In this document: positions 5,622 to 11,617 of the stretch, piece after piece | Layout of the letters: each line of letters begins with the position of its first letter | How positions within the stretch are numbered: position 1 is the stretch's first letter | NCBI RefSeq assembly: GCF_000297435.1 | Contig: NZ_CAIP01000113.1 | Location: 1-11,617, forward strand | Origin: Microcystis sp. T1-4 | GTDB lineage: Bacteria; Cyanobacteriota; Cyanobacteriia; Cyanobacteriales; Microcystaceae | Direction of reading: 5' to 3' | Length of the DNA stretch: 11,617 bases | Notes under the pieces: generated by a model | The model's input: only the letters and a program-made list of their open reading frames with translations | Told to the model about the DNA's origin: nothing | The model's database searches: none | Translations under genes and position numbers: made by a program

Positions 5622-7742
5622 TTAGGGAACTGGTTCCTCACTATCCACTTTCGGGGTTTGGTTTTGGAGAGATTGCTGAAGTTCTTGCCAGCGAGTTTCT
5701 GCCAGTTGTTTTTGTGTTTGCACTTCTCGGTCATTGGAACGATAACGCAGTGATTCTTGATAAGCTTGAATCGCTCGCTCGTATTGACCGAGTTTAAAGC
5801 AACTATTGCCTAAACTTTTCCAGGTTTCGGGGTTATCTTTTTGTCTTTGAATCGCCTGTTGATAGGCGTTTATGGCTTGGGAATAGTCGCCTAAACGATA
5901 CCAAGCGTTACCGATACCGATAAAAACTTCGGCTTTTTGGGAAGAAATACGGCGAGCTTTTTCGTAGGAGACGATCGCTTCTTGAAATCTTTCCATTTGA
6001 TGAAGTAATGCCCCTTGATTTAACCAAGCTTGATAATAATTAGAATTGGCCTCAGTTGCTTGCGTAAATGCCTGCAAAGCTTCTGACTTGCGGCCTAATT
6101 TTTGCAGAATAATCCCTTGACTATAGTGAGCTTGGGAAAATTGGGGATTAAATTGTCCAGCTTTGCTATAACTTTCTAAGGCATCATTAATTCTATTTAA
6201 TTGATAGAAACTATTACCTTTTTGATACCAAATTAAGGAATTATCTGGTTCGATCACCAGAGCCTGATCGTAGGCTTTAACTGCCCCTTCATAATCCTCA
6301 AGATTCTGTAATGACCAGCCTTTTTTATACCAGATTTTGGCATCATTTTGTTGAAAAGTTAACAATTTTTCCAGAGCTTTTTGGGCGGCGGAATATTGTT
6401 GCAGTTCTAGATAGATATCGGCCTTACCTTGCCAAGCTTGACTAGCGGCAGCATTAAGAGATAGGACCCGCTCAAAACTTTCTAAGGCCTCCTGATTTTT
6501 GCCTAATTTATCTAAAGCTTCTCCGCGACCGAGCCAAGCTTGCCAAGCGGAATCTGGGTTAATTTGAATAGCTTTCTCGTAGGTATTTAAAGCTTCCGAG
6601 TATCTTTGTAAAGCCAATAAAGTATCGGCTTTTCCTTGCCATGCCTCAAGATAATCGGGATTAATTTTTAATGCTTGACCATAGTAATTGAGGGCATCGG
6701 TATAGCGTTTAAGTTGATAAAAAGTCTGACCTTGTTGATAGTAATCAAGAGAATTACGGGAATTTTGCCAATAATTAAAACCTAGATAAGCACCAGCTAT
6801 TAAGCCAATTGTCCCGGAGACAAACAAGATTTTTGTTAGCCAAGATTTCCCTTGACGAGCAACCTGACCTTGAGGTTTCACATAGGTAGTTTTCGGCTCG
6901 AGATGATGAATTTTACCTAATTTTCTCAGATCGATTAATGCTTCACTGGCACTGGTATAACGCTGACGAAAATCATAGCGGATCATGCGCTCGATAACAT
7001 AACTAAACTCGGCGCTAGTCATGGCCAAATGTTGCCAGAGAATTTCCCCCGTGCGATCATCCAGTGGAATCTCTTCGGGATTTTTAGCGGTTAAAGCTTG
7101 TAATCCAATAATACCAGTGGCATAGATATCGCTACTAAAACGCGGATAACCTTGGGCCTGTTCACTGGGGAAATAACCGGGGGTTCCGATAGCGACTGTA
7201 GAAACGGTTTTACCTTCTTTAACCACTTGAGTGCTAATTTGTTTGACAGCACCAAAATCAATTAAAACCAATTGATCATCTTGACGGCGACGAATAAGAT
7301 TGAAGGGATTAACATCGCGATGGATCACCTGTTTCTGATGGACAAATTCGAGAATTGAGAGAATTTCTGTTAATAAAGCCACCACTTTCCCTTCATTTTG
7401 CCTATAGACACCGGCAGTAATTTCTCTGGCTAAATCTTCCCCTTCAATGTATTCCTGCACGAGAAAAAATTGCCCATTTTCCTCAAAATAAGCAAATAAA
7501 CGGGGAATATGACGATGAATGCCCAATTCTTGCAGGATTTTCGCCTCGGTTTCAAAGAGTCGTCTAGCGATGGCTACAGTTTCGGCATCCCGGCACTGGG
7601 GTTGAAATTGTTTGATCACACAGCGATTTTGATTGGGTAACTGGCGATCGCAGGCTAAGAAAGTCTGTCCGAATCCCCCTTTTCCCAATTGACGGATAAT
7701 CTGGTAGCGATGACTAAGGATTTTTCCGGCAGCGAGTTCCAT
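5622..7742 (-). CDS. Membrane Ser/Thr protein kinase with C-terminal TPR repeats
   Basis: A eukaryotic-type (Hanks) kinase of the cyanobacterial kinase-TPR class, about 706 aa. The kinase domain spans 13-275: GKGGFG (20-25), Lys44 in CVIKQF, Glu66, HRD (141-143), Mg-binding Asn148, DFG (162-164) and GTPGYFPSEQ (186-195). The catalytic loop reads HRDVNPFN, with Asn145 where active kinases usually have Lys. One transmembrane helix (about 303-321) follows, then ten TPR units (about 331-670) with the WxxxGxxxxxxxxYxxAxxxYxxAxxxxP pattern, and a polar tail. The TPR part likely binds partner proteins on the far side of the membrane from the kinase. The frame stays open up to 8006, but that would overlap the divergent gene. 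MELAAGKILSHRY at 7742 fits the domain start but lacks an RBS; ATG 7829 behind AGGG would add 29 residues. Confidence 0.92.
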   Translation of the reverse strand: MELAAGKILSHRYQIIRQLGKGGFGQTFLACDRQLPNQNRCVIKQFQPQCRDAETVAIARRLFETEAKILQELGIHRHIPRLFAYFEENGQFFLVQEYIEGEDLAREITAGVYRQNEGKVVALLTEILSILEFVHQKQVIHRDVNPFNLIRRRQDDQLVLIDFGAVKQISTQVVKEGKTVSTVAIGTPGYFPSEQAQGYPRFSSDIYATGIIGLQALTAKNPEEIPLDDRTGEILWQHLAMTSAEFSYVIERMIRYDFRQRYTSASEALIDLRKLGKIHHLEPKTTYVKPQGQVARQGKSWLTKILFVSGTIGLIAGAYLGFNYWQNSRNSLDYYQQGQTFYQLKRYTDALNYYGQALKINPDYLEAWQGKADTLLALQRYSEALNTYEKAIQINPDSAWQAWLGRGEALDKLGKNQEALESFERVLSLNAAASQAWQGKADIYLELQQYSAAQKALEKLLTFQQNDAKIWYKKGWSLQNLEDYEGAVKAYDQALVIEPDNSLIWYQKGNSFYQLNRINDALESYSKAGQFNPQFSQAHYSQGIILQKLGRKSEALQAFTQATEANSNYYQAWLNQGALLHQMERFQEAIVSYEKARRISSQKAEVFIGIGNAWYRLGDYSQAINAYQQAIQRQKDNPETWKSLGNSCFKLGQYERAIQAYQESLRYRSNDREVQTQKQLAETRWQELQQSLQNQTPKVDSEEPVP

Positions 7743-7834
7743 AGACGATGGCAATCCAAGGTTTTTTACTATTCTAGGCTTTTCGGCTTTCTTTTGCGGT
7801 CGCTGGACAAAATGCGGCAACTCTCCCATTCTAC

Positions 7835-7860
7835 TTTTTTCCCTATAGAGAGGGAAAAAA
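7835..7860. other. Perfect 10-bp hairpin ahead of the kinase gene
   Basis: TTTTTTCCCT (7835-7844) pairs perfectly with AGGGAAAAAA (7851-7860) around a 6-nt loop. On the minus strand it ends five bases before the alternative kinase start at 7829 and holds that start's only Shine-Dalgarno-like bases (AGGG) within the stem. It could therefore limit translation from 7829, or be a leader hairpin of a transcript whose coding starts at 7742. Confidence 0.55.
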
Positions 7861-7876
7861 TTCCCTGTGGAGGGGA

Positions 7877-7905
7877 CTGACATGACAGACAGAAAAAAAT
7901 AATCT
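7877..7905 (+). promoter_or_regulatory. Candidate sigma70-type promoter of the exported-protein gene
   Basis: CTGACA (7877-7882, 5 of 6 to TTGACA) is followed at 17 bp by TAATCT (7900-7905, only 3 of 6), or at 15 bp by the better AATAAT (7898-7903). Transcription would start near 7912, about 40 nt ahead of the ATG at 7951. The weak or badly spaced -10 makes this tentative. Confidence 0.3.
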
Positions 7906-7950
7906 AGAAACAGAGAAGGTTCACTGTTGTTTTTTGAGAGGATAACCGCT

Positions 7951-8619
7951 ATGTCTATCAATCCTGTTACTAGAGCCGGCACAGCTTTACTAATTACCCT
8001 GCTCATGGGGTCGATGTCCGGTACTTTTCCCGTCCTCGCTCAAAGTAATGTTAATCGGCCACGTCTGATCGCTCAACAAATCTCGATTCCGGCGGGAACA
8101 GTTATCCCTTTGAATTACGAGAAAGCCGATAAAATTTTAGTTTCTAAAAGTGATGTTATTCCTCTGACTTTAACCGTAGCCAGAGATATTCGTGACCGGA
8201 ATGGGAGTGTGGTGATTGCAGCGGGAAGTGAAGTTAAGGGTACTTTAGAAGCGGCAGGCCGAGGTGTGCGCTTTATTGCCGATGAAATTGCCCTCGATGG
8301 GGGTAATCGTACTATTCCCCTCAATGCCACTTCGCGATTAATTACTACCACTGAAACCGTGCGTAAAGGGGCAAAAACTCAAGATATCTTAGCGGGAACC
8401 GTCGCCGGTGCGGGGGCAGCCACAGCGATTGCTGCTCTCACAGGCGATCGCAAGATTGAAGTTCTCGATGTCTTAGCGGGGGCAGCCGTGGGAACCCTTG
8501 CAGGATGGGGTTTACCGACGGCGGGAATTGTCGGTGGTAGTTCCGCGCAGTTATACTCTGTTAACCCTGATCGAGATTTAAATATTACCCTGCAATCGCC
8601 CCTAGTGATCAGAGATTAG
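7951..8619 (+). CDS. Exported hypothetical protein with signal peptide
   Basis: The 222-aa product begins with a classical signal peptide: a basic residue (TR, 7-8), a hydrophobic core (AGTALLITLLMGSMSG, 9-24) and likely cleavage after VLAQ (28-31). The mature part has a beta-rich stretch, IPAGTVIPLNYEKAD (46-60) to GSEVKGTLEAAGRGVRF (92-108), whose pattern recalls the C-terminal fold of TrbI/VirB10-type proteins, but I cannot claim homology. Two glycine/alanine-rich hydrophobic stretches follow (146-163 and 179-203), which may insert into a membrane or pack as glycine-zipper-like helices. Start: ATG 7951 has GAGAGG nine bases upstream; a TTG at 7927 in frame is less likely. It is transcribed away from the kinase gene from a shared 208-bp region. 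Similar uncharacterised proteins are widespread in cyanobacteria, to my recollection. Confidence 0.82.
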   Translation: MSINPVTRAGTALLITLLMGSMSGTFPVLAQSNVNRPRLIAQQISIPAGTVIPLNYEKADKILVSKSDVIPLTLTVARDIRDRNGSVVIAAGSEVKGTLEAAGRGVRFIADEIALDGGNRTIPLNATSRLITTTETVRKGAKTQDILAGTVAGAGAATAIAALTGDRKIEVLDVLAGAAVGTLAGWGLPTAGIVGGSSAQLYSVNPDRDLNITLQSPLVIRD

Positions 8620-8634
8620 TAAACGGCAAACCAT

Positions 8635-8664
8635 CACCAAATCCGCCAGCAGACGGATTTGGTG
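8635..8664. terminator. Perfect 11-bp hairpin, possible terminator, related to the inverted-repeat elements
   Basis: CACCAAATCCG (8635-8645) and CGGATTTGGTG (8654-8664) pair perfectly around an 8-nt loop, 15 nt after the stop codon of the exported-protein gene. There is no T tract after it (TCAACTC), so it is at best an atypical terminator. The stem contains CCAAATCC/GGATTTGG, the same end sequence as the elements at 624-722 and 11112-11216, suggesting a minimal member of that family. The rest of the gap up to 8892 holds AGGCAA repeats at 8713-8725 and the inverted repeat at 8761-8793. Confidence 0.5.
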
Positions 8665-8712
8665 TCAACTCATTGGTTAAGCTGTTCGTAATTTAAATTG
8701 CCTGTTGAGATG

Positions 8713-8725
8713 AGGCAAGAGGCAA
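8713..8725. repeat. Short heptamer repeat (AGGCAAG/AGGCAAC)
   Basis: Two adjacent heptamers, AGGCAAG and (A)GGCAAC, are the reverse complement of the TTGCCTA heptamers at 665-685. With TTGCCT (8699-8704) they can also form a short stem. This is a minor copy of a dispersed repeat. Confidence 0.35.
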
Positions 8726-8760
8726 CAGTAAAGGGATTGGGGGAGATTCGGCTAATCTAA

Positions 8761-8793
8761 AAATAAGCGATTTAAATACGTCTTAGCTTATTT
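8761..8793. promoter_or_regulatory. Inverted repeat upstream of htrA
   Basis: AAATAAGC (8761-8768) and GCTTATTT (8786-8793) are perfect inverted repeats separated by 17 bp, centred about 115 bp ahead of the protease start. A two-fold site of this spacing could be an operator for a dimeric regulator, fitting a stress-controlled gene, but no regulator can be named. No convincing promoter hexamers were found in 8794-8892; CTGTC/GACAG (about 8843-8860) is a second, weaker inverted repeat. Confidence 0.3.
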
Positions 8794-8892
8794 CTGGATT
8801 TAATCGGAGCGATGGATTTGTTAGATTTTTAATAGTCGGTCTGTCAACCGATAGACAGAAATAGTTAAAACATCAGAATCAGAGATCAAAGT

Positions 8893-10062
8893 ATGAAACT
8901 TCCTACAGGGTTACGGCGAACTATTACCCACGCTTTGGCAACTTTTCTGGGAGTTATGCTCGGTTTTAGCAGTTTAGCGGCGGTAAATGCTCAAAATCTG
9001 CCCACTGCTGCCACCGATCTGGCCAGAATCCCCCCAGAGATGACGGCGGAAAGTTTTGTCGCTAAGGCAGTGGCCCGCACAGGTGCGGCAGTGGTGCGAA
9101 TTGACACCGAAGCGATCATTACTCGTCCCAATAGCCCCTTTTTTGATGATCCTTTTTTTCAGCAGTTTTTTGGGGAACAGTTTCGTGTTCCCACCCAGCA
9201 GCGAGTGGCGGGCCAGGGATCGGGTTTTATTATCGATGGCAGCGGTTTAATCTTAACTAATGCCCATGTGGTCGATAATGCCGATAAGGTAACGGTAACT
9301 TTAAAAGATGGTCGTAGCTTTAAAGGAGAAGTACGCGGTACTGATGAGATCACTGATTTAGCCGTAGTGAAAATTAATCCCCAAGGGGAAAATTTACCTG
9401 TAGCCGTCCTCGGCAATTCCTCATCCATACAAGTGGGGGACTGGGCGATCGCAGTAGGCAATCCCGTCGGTCTAGATAATACGGTAACTTTAGGAATTAT
9501 TAGCACGATCGGGCGCTCGGCGGCTAAGGTGGGTATTCCCGATAAACGCATTGATTTTATCCAAACCGATGCCGCTATTAACCCCGGCAATTCCGGCGGT
9601 CCTTTACTCAACGCCCAAGGGGAAGTCATCGGCATCAATACGGCCATTCGTGCTGATGCCATGGGCATCGGTTTTGCCATTCCCATCGACCGGGCCAAGC
9701 AGTTACAAGCGACCCTAGAATCAGGTCAAAAGGTGGCCCATCCCTATATCGGTGTGCAGATGGTTAACCTAACTCCCGATTTAGCCCGGGCTAATAATCA
9801 AAACCCCAATTCTCCCATGATCGTGCCGGAAGTGTCGGGAATTTTGGTGGTGAAAGTCCTACCCAATACCCCCGCCGAAAAAGCCGGCATCCGTCGCGGG
9901 GATGTGATTGTCAAAGCTAATAATCAACCGGTTAGCGATGGCGGTCAGTTACAGGAAATGGTGGAAAAAACTGGAATCGGTCAATCTTTACCCCTCAGAA
10001 TCAGAAGGGGGGAAAGGGCGATCGATCTCACCGTAATCACCGCCCAAATGTCAAATCAGTAA
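8893..10062 (+). CDS. htrA: Deg/HtrA serine protease (HhoA/HhoB/HtrA family)
   Basis: An exported ATP-independent protease/chaperone that removes misfolded proteins in the periplasm or thylakoid lumen under heat, light or oxidative stress. The 389-aa product has an export signal (basic 8-9 RR, hydrophobic 14-31, likely cleavage near AVNAQ at 34), a trypsin-like domain (about 52-275) with the complete triad His125 (LTNAHVV), Asp155 (ITDLAVV) and Ser234 (NPGNSGGP), and one PDZ domain (about 284-386; GILVVKVLPNTPAEKAGIRRGDVI). The Phe-rich loop FFDDPFFQQFFGEQF (83-97) is typical of the family. Length is closest to Synechocystis HhoA, but which paralog this is cannot be settled here. The ATG at 8893 has only a poor ribosome site (AGAGATCAAAG). 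Its last codons and stop lie in a heptamer repeat array. Confidence 0.96.
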   Translation: MKLPTGLRRTITHALATFLGVMLGFSSLAAVNAQNLPTAATDLARIPPEMTAESFVAKAVARTGAAVVRIDTEAIITRPNSPFFDDPFFQQFFGEQFRVPTQQRVAGQGSGFIIDGSGLILTNAHVVDNADKVTVTLKDGRSFKGEVRGTDEITDLAVVKINPQGENLPVAVLGNSSSIQVGDWAIAVGNPVGLDNTVTLGIISTIGRSAAKVGIPDKRIDFIQTDAAINPGNSGGPLLNAQGEVIGINTAIRADAMGIGFAIPIDRAKQLQATLESGQKVAHPYIGVQMVNLTPDLARANNQNPNSPMIVPEVSGILVVKVLPNTPAEKAGIRRGDVIVKANNQPVSDGGQLQEMVEKTGIGQSLPLRIRRGERAIDLTVITAQMSNQ

Positions 10063-10087
10063 TCAGTTATCAGTAATCAGTAATCAG
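10057..10087. repeat. Heptameric tandem repeat CAGTAAT over the htrA stop codon
   Basis: Units CAGTAAT, CAGTTAT, CAGTAAT, CAGTAAT and a final CAG run without gaps from 10057. The first unit supplies the last htrA codon (CAG, Gln389) and the stop (TAA, 10060-10062). Heptameric repeats like this are known as STRR sequences in cyanobacteria. Confidence 0.75.
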
Positions 10088-10094
10088 ATGTAAG

Positions 10095-10126
10095 TTTTCA
10101 GTTTATTGTTTACTGTTCACTGAAAA
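10095..10126. other. Inverted repeat after htrA
   Basis: TTTTCAGT (10095-10102) pairs with ACTGAAAA (10119-10126) around a 16-nt loop that itself contains TTTACTGTTC. It lies 33 nt after the htrA stop. No T tract follows directly, so a terminator role is uncertain. No better terminator was seen between htrA and the mscS remnant. Confidence 0.35.
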
Positions 10127-10188
10127 ATCCCCCCATCAGCAAATCGGGTTTTTTCCTTGAGATGGTTCTCGGTTTTTGCTCTCGCCCC

Positions 10189-10194
10189 TATAAT
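10189..10194 (+). promoter_or_regulatory. Candidate -10 box of the mscS remnant
   Basis: A perfect TATAAT stands 42 bp ahead of the ATG at 10237. No acceptable -35 hexamer lies at 16-18 bp (the bases there read TTCTCG), so an activator-dependent or inactive promoter is possible. The ribosome site is AGGA at 10225-10228, eight bases before the ATG. Confidence 0.4.
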
Positions 10195-10236
10195 CTGTGT
10201 GTAAATTAGCTTGATTTCTTTGCGAGGATAATAACT

Positions 10237-11051
10237 ATGGATCCGGCTCAAGTTAGCAATCAAGTGTACTTTATCAGGGATTTAGCGATCAGCTTCGGGG
10301 CGAAATTAATCGGGGCGATCCTACTCTGGTTTATCGGTAAATGATTAATTAATCTAGCGATTAATCTGCTCAAAACCAGTTTGGCTAAGGGCAACGTCGA
10401 TCCTACCATCATTAGATATATCATTTCTTTCATCCTCATTGCCCTGCAAGTTGTCCTGATCGTGGCGATTTTGGGCTTTTTTGGCGTTGAAACCACCTCT
10501 TTTGCCGCACTTTTAGCCGCTACTGGTATTGCGATCAGGGCCGCTTGGGGGGGCTGTTGGCCAATTTTGCCGCCGGGGCTTTTCTAGTTATGTTCCGTCC
10601 CTTCAAGGTGGGCGATTTTGTCTCTGCGGGAGGTATAACTGGCACGGTGGACGAATTGGGTTTATTTGCCACTACTATTAACACTCCTGACAACATTAAA
10701 ACTGTAGTCGGCAATAACAGCATTTTTTCTGGGAGTATTCAAAATTTTTCCGCTAATCCCTATCGTCGTGTGGAGTTGACCGCTCAATTAAGTCACGGGG
10801 TAAATGTCCCAGAAGCGATCGCTCTGTTAAAGGATAAAATTAGCCGTATCCCCAATGTTTTGACTGATCCCGCTCCCGATGTGGAAATTTTAGAATTTAA
10901 TCCCTCCGGACTTCTCTTAGCAGTACGTCCCTATTGCAGTAACGATAACTATTGGCAGGTCTATTTTGACACTAATAAGGTTATCTATGAATCCTTCGGT
11001 GAAGCGGGCTATCCTATTCCTGCTACCCACACGGTTTTACACAATCGATAG
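10237..11051 (+). pseudogene. mscS: MscS-type mechanosensitive channel, disrupted by a stop and a frameshift
   Basis: MscS channels open under membrane tension to release solutes during hypo-osmotic shock. The pieces together cover a full small MscS of about 271 residues: N-terminal TM1 (GAKLIGAILLWFIGK), TM2 and the pore helix region (ALQVVLIVAILGFF, TTSFAALLAATGIAIRAAWGG), then LLANFAAGAFLVMFRPFKVGDFV with the beta domain and the C-terminal alpha/beta domain to HTVLHNR. Two lesions interrupt it. Codon 36 is TGA (10342-10344) in a context (IGK-stop-LINLA) where Trp (TGG) is expected. A G7 tract (10547-10553) is one G short, so the frame shifts before LLANFAAG; eight Gs would read AWGGLLANF. 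Promoter-like TATAAT and a good ribosome site remain. The C-terminal part (10545-11051) might be read alone but would lack the first two membrane helices. Confidence 0.85.
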
Positions 11052-11111
11052 ACCGGGTTAAGCGAAGACCAGTTTTATACAGCTTTTCTGATCAAAATAA
11101 AGTATAAACTG

Positions 11112-11216
11112 ATACCAAATCTGTTTTTGTGCGATTAATTCCCAATCCAAGTTTAAAGACCCACTTTCCACTCCCCACTCCCCACTCTCCTATACTTTTT
11201 AAACAGGATTTAGTAT
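11112..11216. repeat. Small inverted-repeat element, copy 2 (MITE-like, 105 bp)
   Basis: The left end ATACCAAATCT (11112-11122) and right end GGATTTAGTAT (11206-11216) match as inverted repeats at 9 of 11 positions, and TATACT (11191-11196) pairs with the right-end AGTAT as in copy 1 at 624-722. The interior differs and contains CCACTCC/CCCCACT heptamers. It lies 60 bp after the end of the mscS remnant. Confidence 0.6.
11168..11190. repeat. Heptameric tandem repeat (CCCCACT type)
   Basis: Three consecutive units of the CCCCACT type (the first and last imperfect) fill part of the inverted-repeat element, resembling cyanobacterial STRR heptamers. Its counterpart in copy 1 is a different heptamer (TTGCCTA), so the two element interiors have acquired unrelated heptamer runs. 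Confidence 0.5.
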
Positions 11217-11411
11217 TTATCCGATTAGTGACGAGAGTAGTCTTCATTCTTCCCTGTCACCCTATTCTATAGCGAGCGGTCAATCGGCTTTGTTGTTCTC
11301 TCGCTCATCGGTTCAAAGGTAAAGGGGGTGAGGCGTGGATCTGTTGATGCCGTTTGAGGCTACCAAGAGATGAGTATGTTAAAGTGTACGGACACTTTTT
11401 CTGGGATTTAG

Positions 11412-11441
11412 TTGCTCTTTGCTTCCTCCGCATTTGATAAT
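11412..11441 (+). promoter_or_regulatory. Candidate promoter of the MNT-type gene
   Basis: TTGCTC (11412-11417, 3 of 6 to consensus) and GATAAT (11436-11441, 5 of 6) are 18 bp apart, placing the transcript start near 11448, about 70 nt before the ATG. The -35 is weak. Confidence 0.3.
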
Positions 11442-11460
11442 AAACATAGACAGACGCTAC

Positions 11461-11480
11461 GGAGATCGATCGATATCTCC
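11461..11480. promoter_or_regulatory. Palindromic site in the leader of the MNT-type gene
   Basis: GGAGAT (11461-11466) and ATCTCC (11475-11480) flank CGATCGAT, whose core ATCGATCGAT (11465-11474) is self-complementary. The site lies just past the candidate promoter and 36 bp before the ATG. Toxin-antitoxin genes are often autoregulated through such sites, so an operator is possible; no regulator is seen. Confidence 0.3.
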
Positions 11481-11516
11481 ATCGGATTCTCGCCATTTTT
11501 TTGATAGGAGCTAAAT

Positions 11517-11617
11517 ATGAATAGGCTAGTAGAAAAAATTACGGCTATTGTCGAAAAACTACCGAATTTAAAACTATTAATTCTCTTCGGTTCTAGAGCG
11601 CGTGGAGAGCATAGGGA
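11517..11617 (+). CDS. MNT-type nucleotidyltransferase, start only (cut by window end)
   Basis: The 33 visible codons give MNRLVEKITAIVEKLPNLKL followed by LILFGSRARGEHR. The hydrophobic strand plus GSRARGE is the nucleotide-binding signature of the minimal nucleotidyltransferase (pol beta superfamily) group, in which Asp residues further on complete the site. In bacteria such genes usually pair with a HEPN-domain toxin gene; MntA antitoxins inactivate HepT by adding AMP. The partner, if present, lies beyond the window or is absent, so the toxin-antitoxin role is an inference. The start is well supported by AGGAG six bases upstream of the ATG. Confidence 0.8.
   Translation, partial: MNRLVEKITAIVEKLPNLKLLILFGSRARGEHR

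Larger units (their letters stand above)
11217..11516. other. Intergenic stretch ahead of the nucleotidyltransferase gene
   Basis: I see no convincing gene in this 300-bp stretch. It contains a candidate promoter (TTGCTC at 11412-11417, 18-bp spacer, GATAAT at 11436-11441), a palindromic site at 11461-11480 in the resulting leader, and the ribosome site AGGAG at 11506-11510. A short minus-strand frame at 11305-11496 has no family resemblance I trust. Its left half has no clear structure. Confidence 0.4.

Noticed and set aside
7743..8006. Longer kinase start (up to 8006) or a separate plus-strand ORF at 7689-7880
   Set aside because: The extension would overlap the signal-peptide gene and bears no domain; the plus-strand frame overlaps the kinase N-terminus and has no family resemblance.
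9159..9698. Long (179-codon) minus-strand frame inside htrA
   Set aside because: It mirrors the protease reading frame, is rich in Pro/Ser/Met as expected from antisense translation, and has no recognisable motif or RBS; htrA on the plus strand is certain.
10057..10087. CRISPR-like array
   Set aside because: Units are seven bases without spacers; these are simple tandem heptamers, as are those at 665-685 and 11168-11190.
10342..10344. Stop codon readthrough or UGA decoded as Trp or selenocysteine in mscS
   Set aside because: Cyanobacteria use UGA as stop, no SECIS-like hairpin was noticed right after it, and MscS is not a selenoprotein family; a second lesion downstream makes decay simpler.
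11305..11496. Minus-strand 63-codon frame with a Cys and an HxxxH-like pattern recalling a zinc finger
   Set aside because: Only one Cys, no CxxC partner, no ribosome site, and composition looks like chance translation of the leader region of the MNT-type gene.

Overview
The window looks like chromosomal DNA of a unicellular cyanobacterium, most likely Microcystis or a close relative. The grounds are eight copies of the HIP1 octamer GCGATCGC (starting at 1064, 1492, 1783, 5405, 7644, 8444, 9445 and 10815), cyanobacteria-typical gene types (a PaO/Tic55-like Rieske oxygenase, a kinase fused to TPRs, an HhoA/HhoB/HtrA protease), heptameric tandem repeats, and several small palindromic or MITE-like insertions of a kind I associate with Microcystis. 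The genus is an inference.

Layout. 1-435: a PemK/MazF toxin-like gene with an aberrant N-terminus. 436-832: a possible coding relic, a 99-bp inverted-repeat element and the frr terminator. 833-2090 (minus): pyrH then frr, overlapping by 14 nt, with the frr ribosome site inside pyrH. 2296-2877 (plus): an unrecognised ORF. 2874-3085: a 212-bp MITE-like element whose ends supply the stop codons of both flanking genes. 3082-4023 (minus): a coiled-coil protein with a C-terminal membrane segment, then aroQ. 4217-5596 (plus): Rieske oxygenase, converging on a TPR Ser/Thr kinase (5622-7742, minus). The kinase gene diverges from an exported protein gene (7951-8619, plus). 8893-10062 (plus): HtrA-type protease. 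10237-11051 (plus): MscS-type channel gene broken by an in-frame TGA and a frameshift in a G7 tract. 11052-11516: a second copy of the inverted-repeat element and a candidate promoter. 11517-end (plus): start of an MNT-type nucleotidyltransferase gene, cut by the window.

The core is housekeeping: pyrimidine nucleotide synthesis and ribosome recycling (pyrH-frr), the shikimate pathway (aroQ) and envelope quality control (htrA). Around it lies accessory material: toxin-antitoxin-like genes at both ends, small non-autonomous repeats placed at gene 3' ends, and one decayed gene. I saw no tRNA, rRNA, CRISPR array or intact transposase. I found no clearly new multi-gene system. The most notable points are the MITE that ends two convergent genes, the kinase with Asn replacing the catalytic-loop Lys, the out-of-frame Shine-Dalgarno/ATG ahead of the Rieske gene, and the doubly broken mscS.
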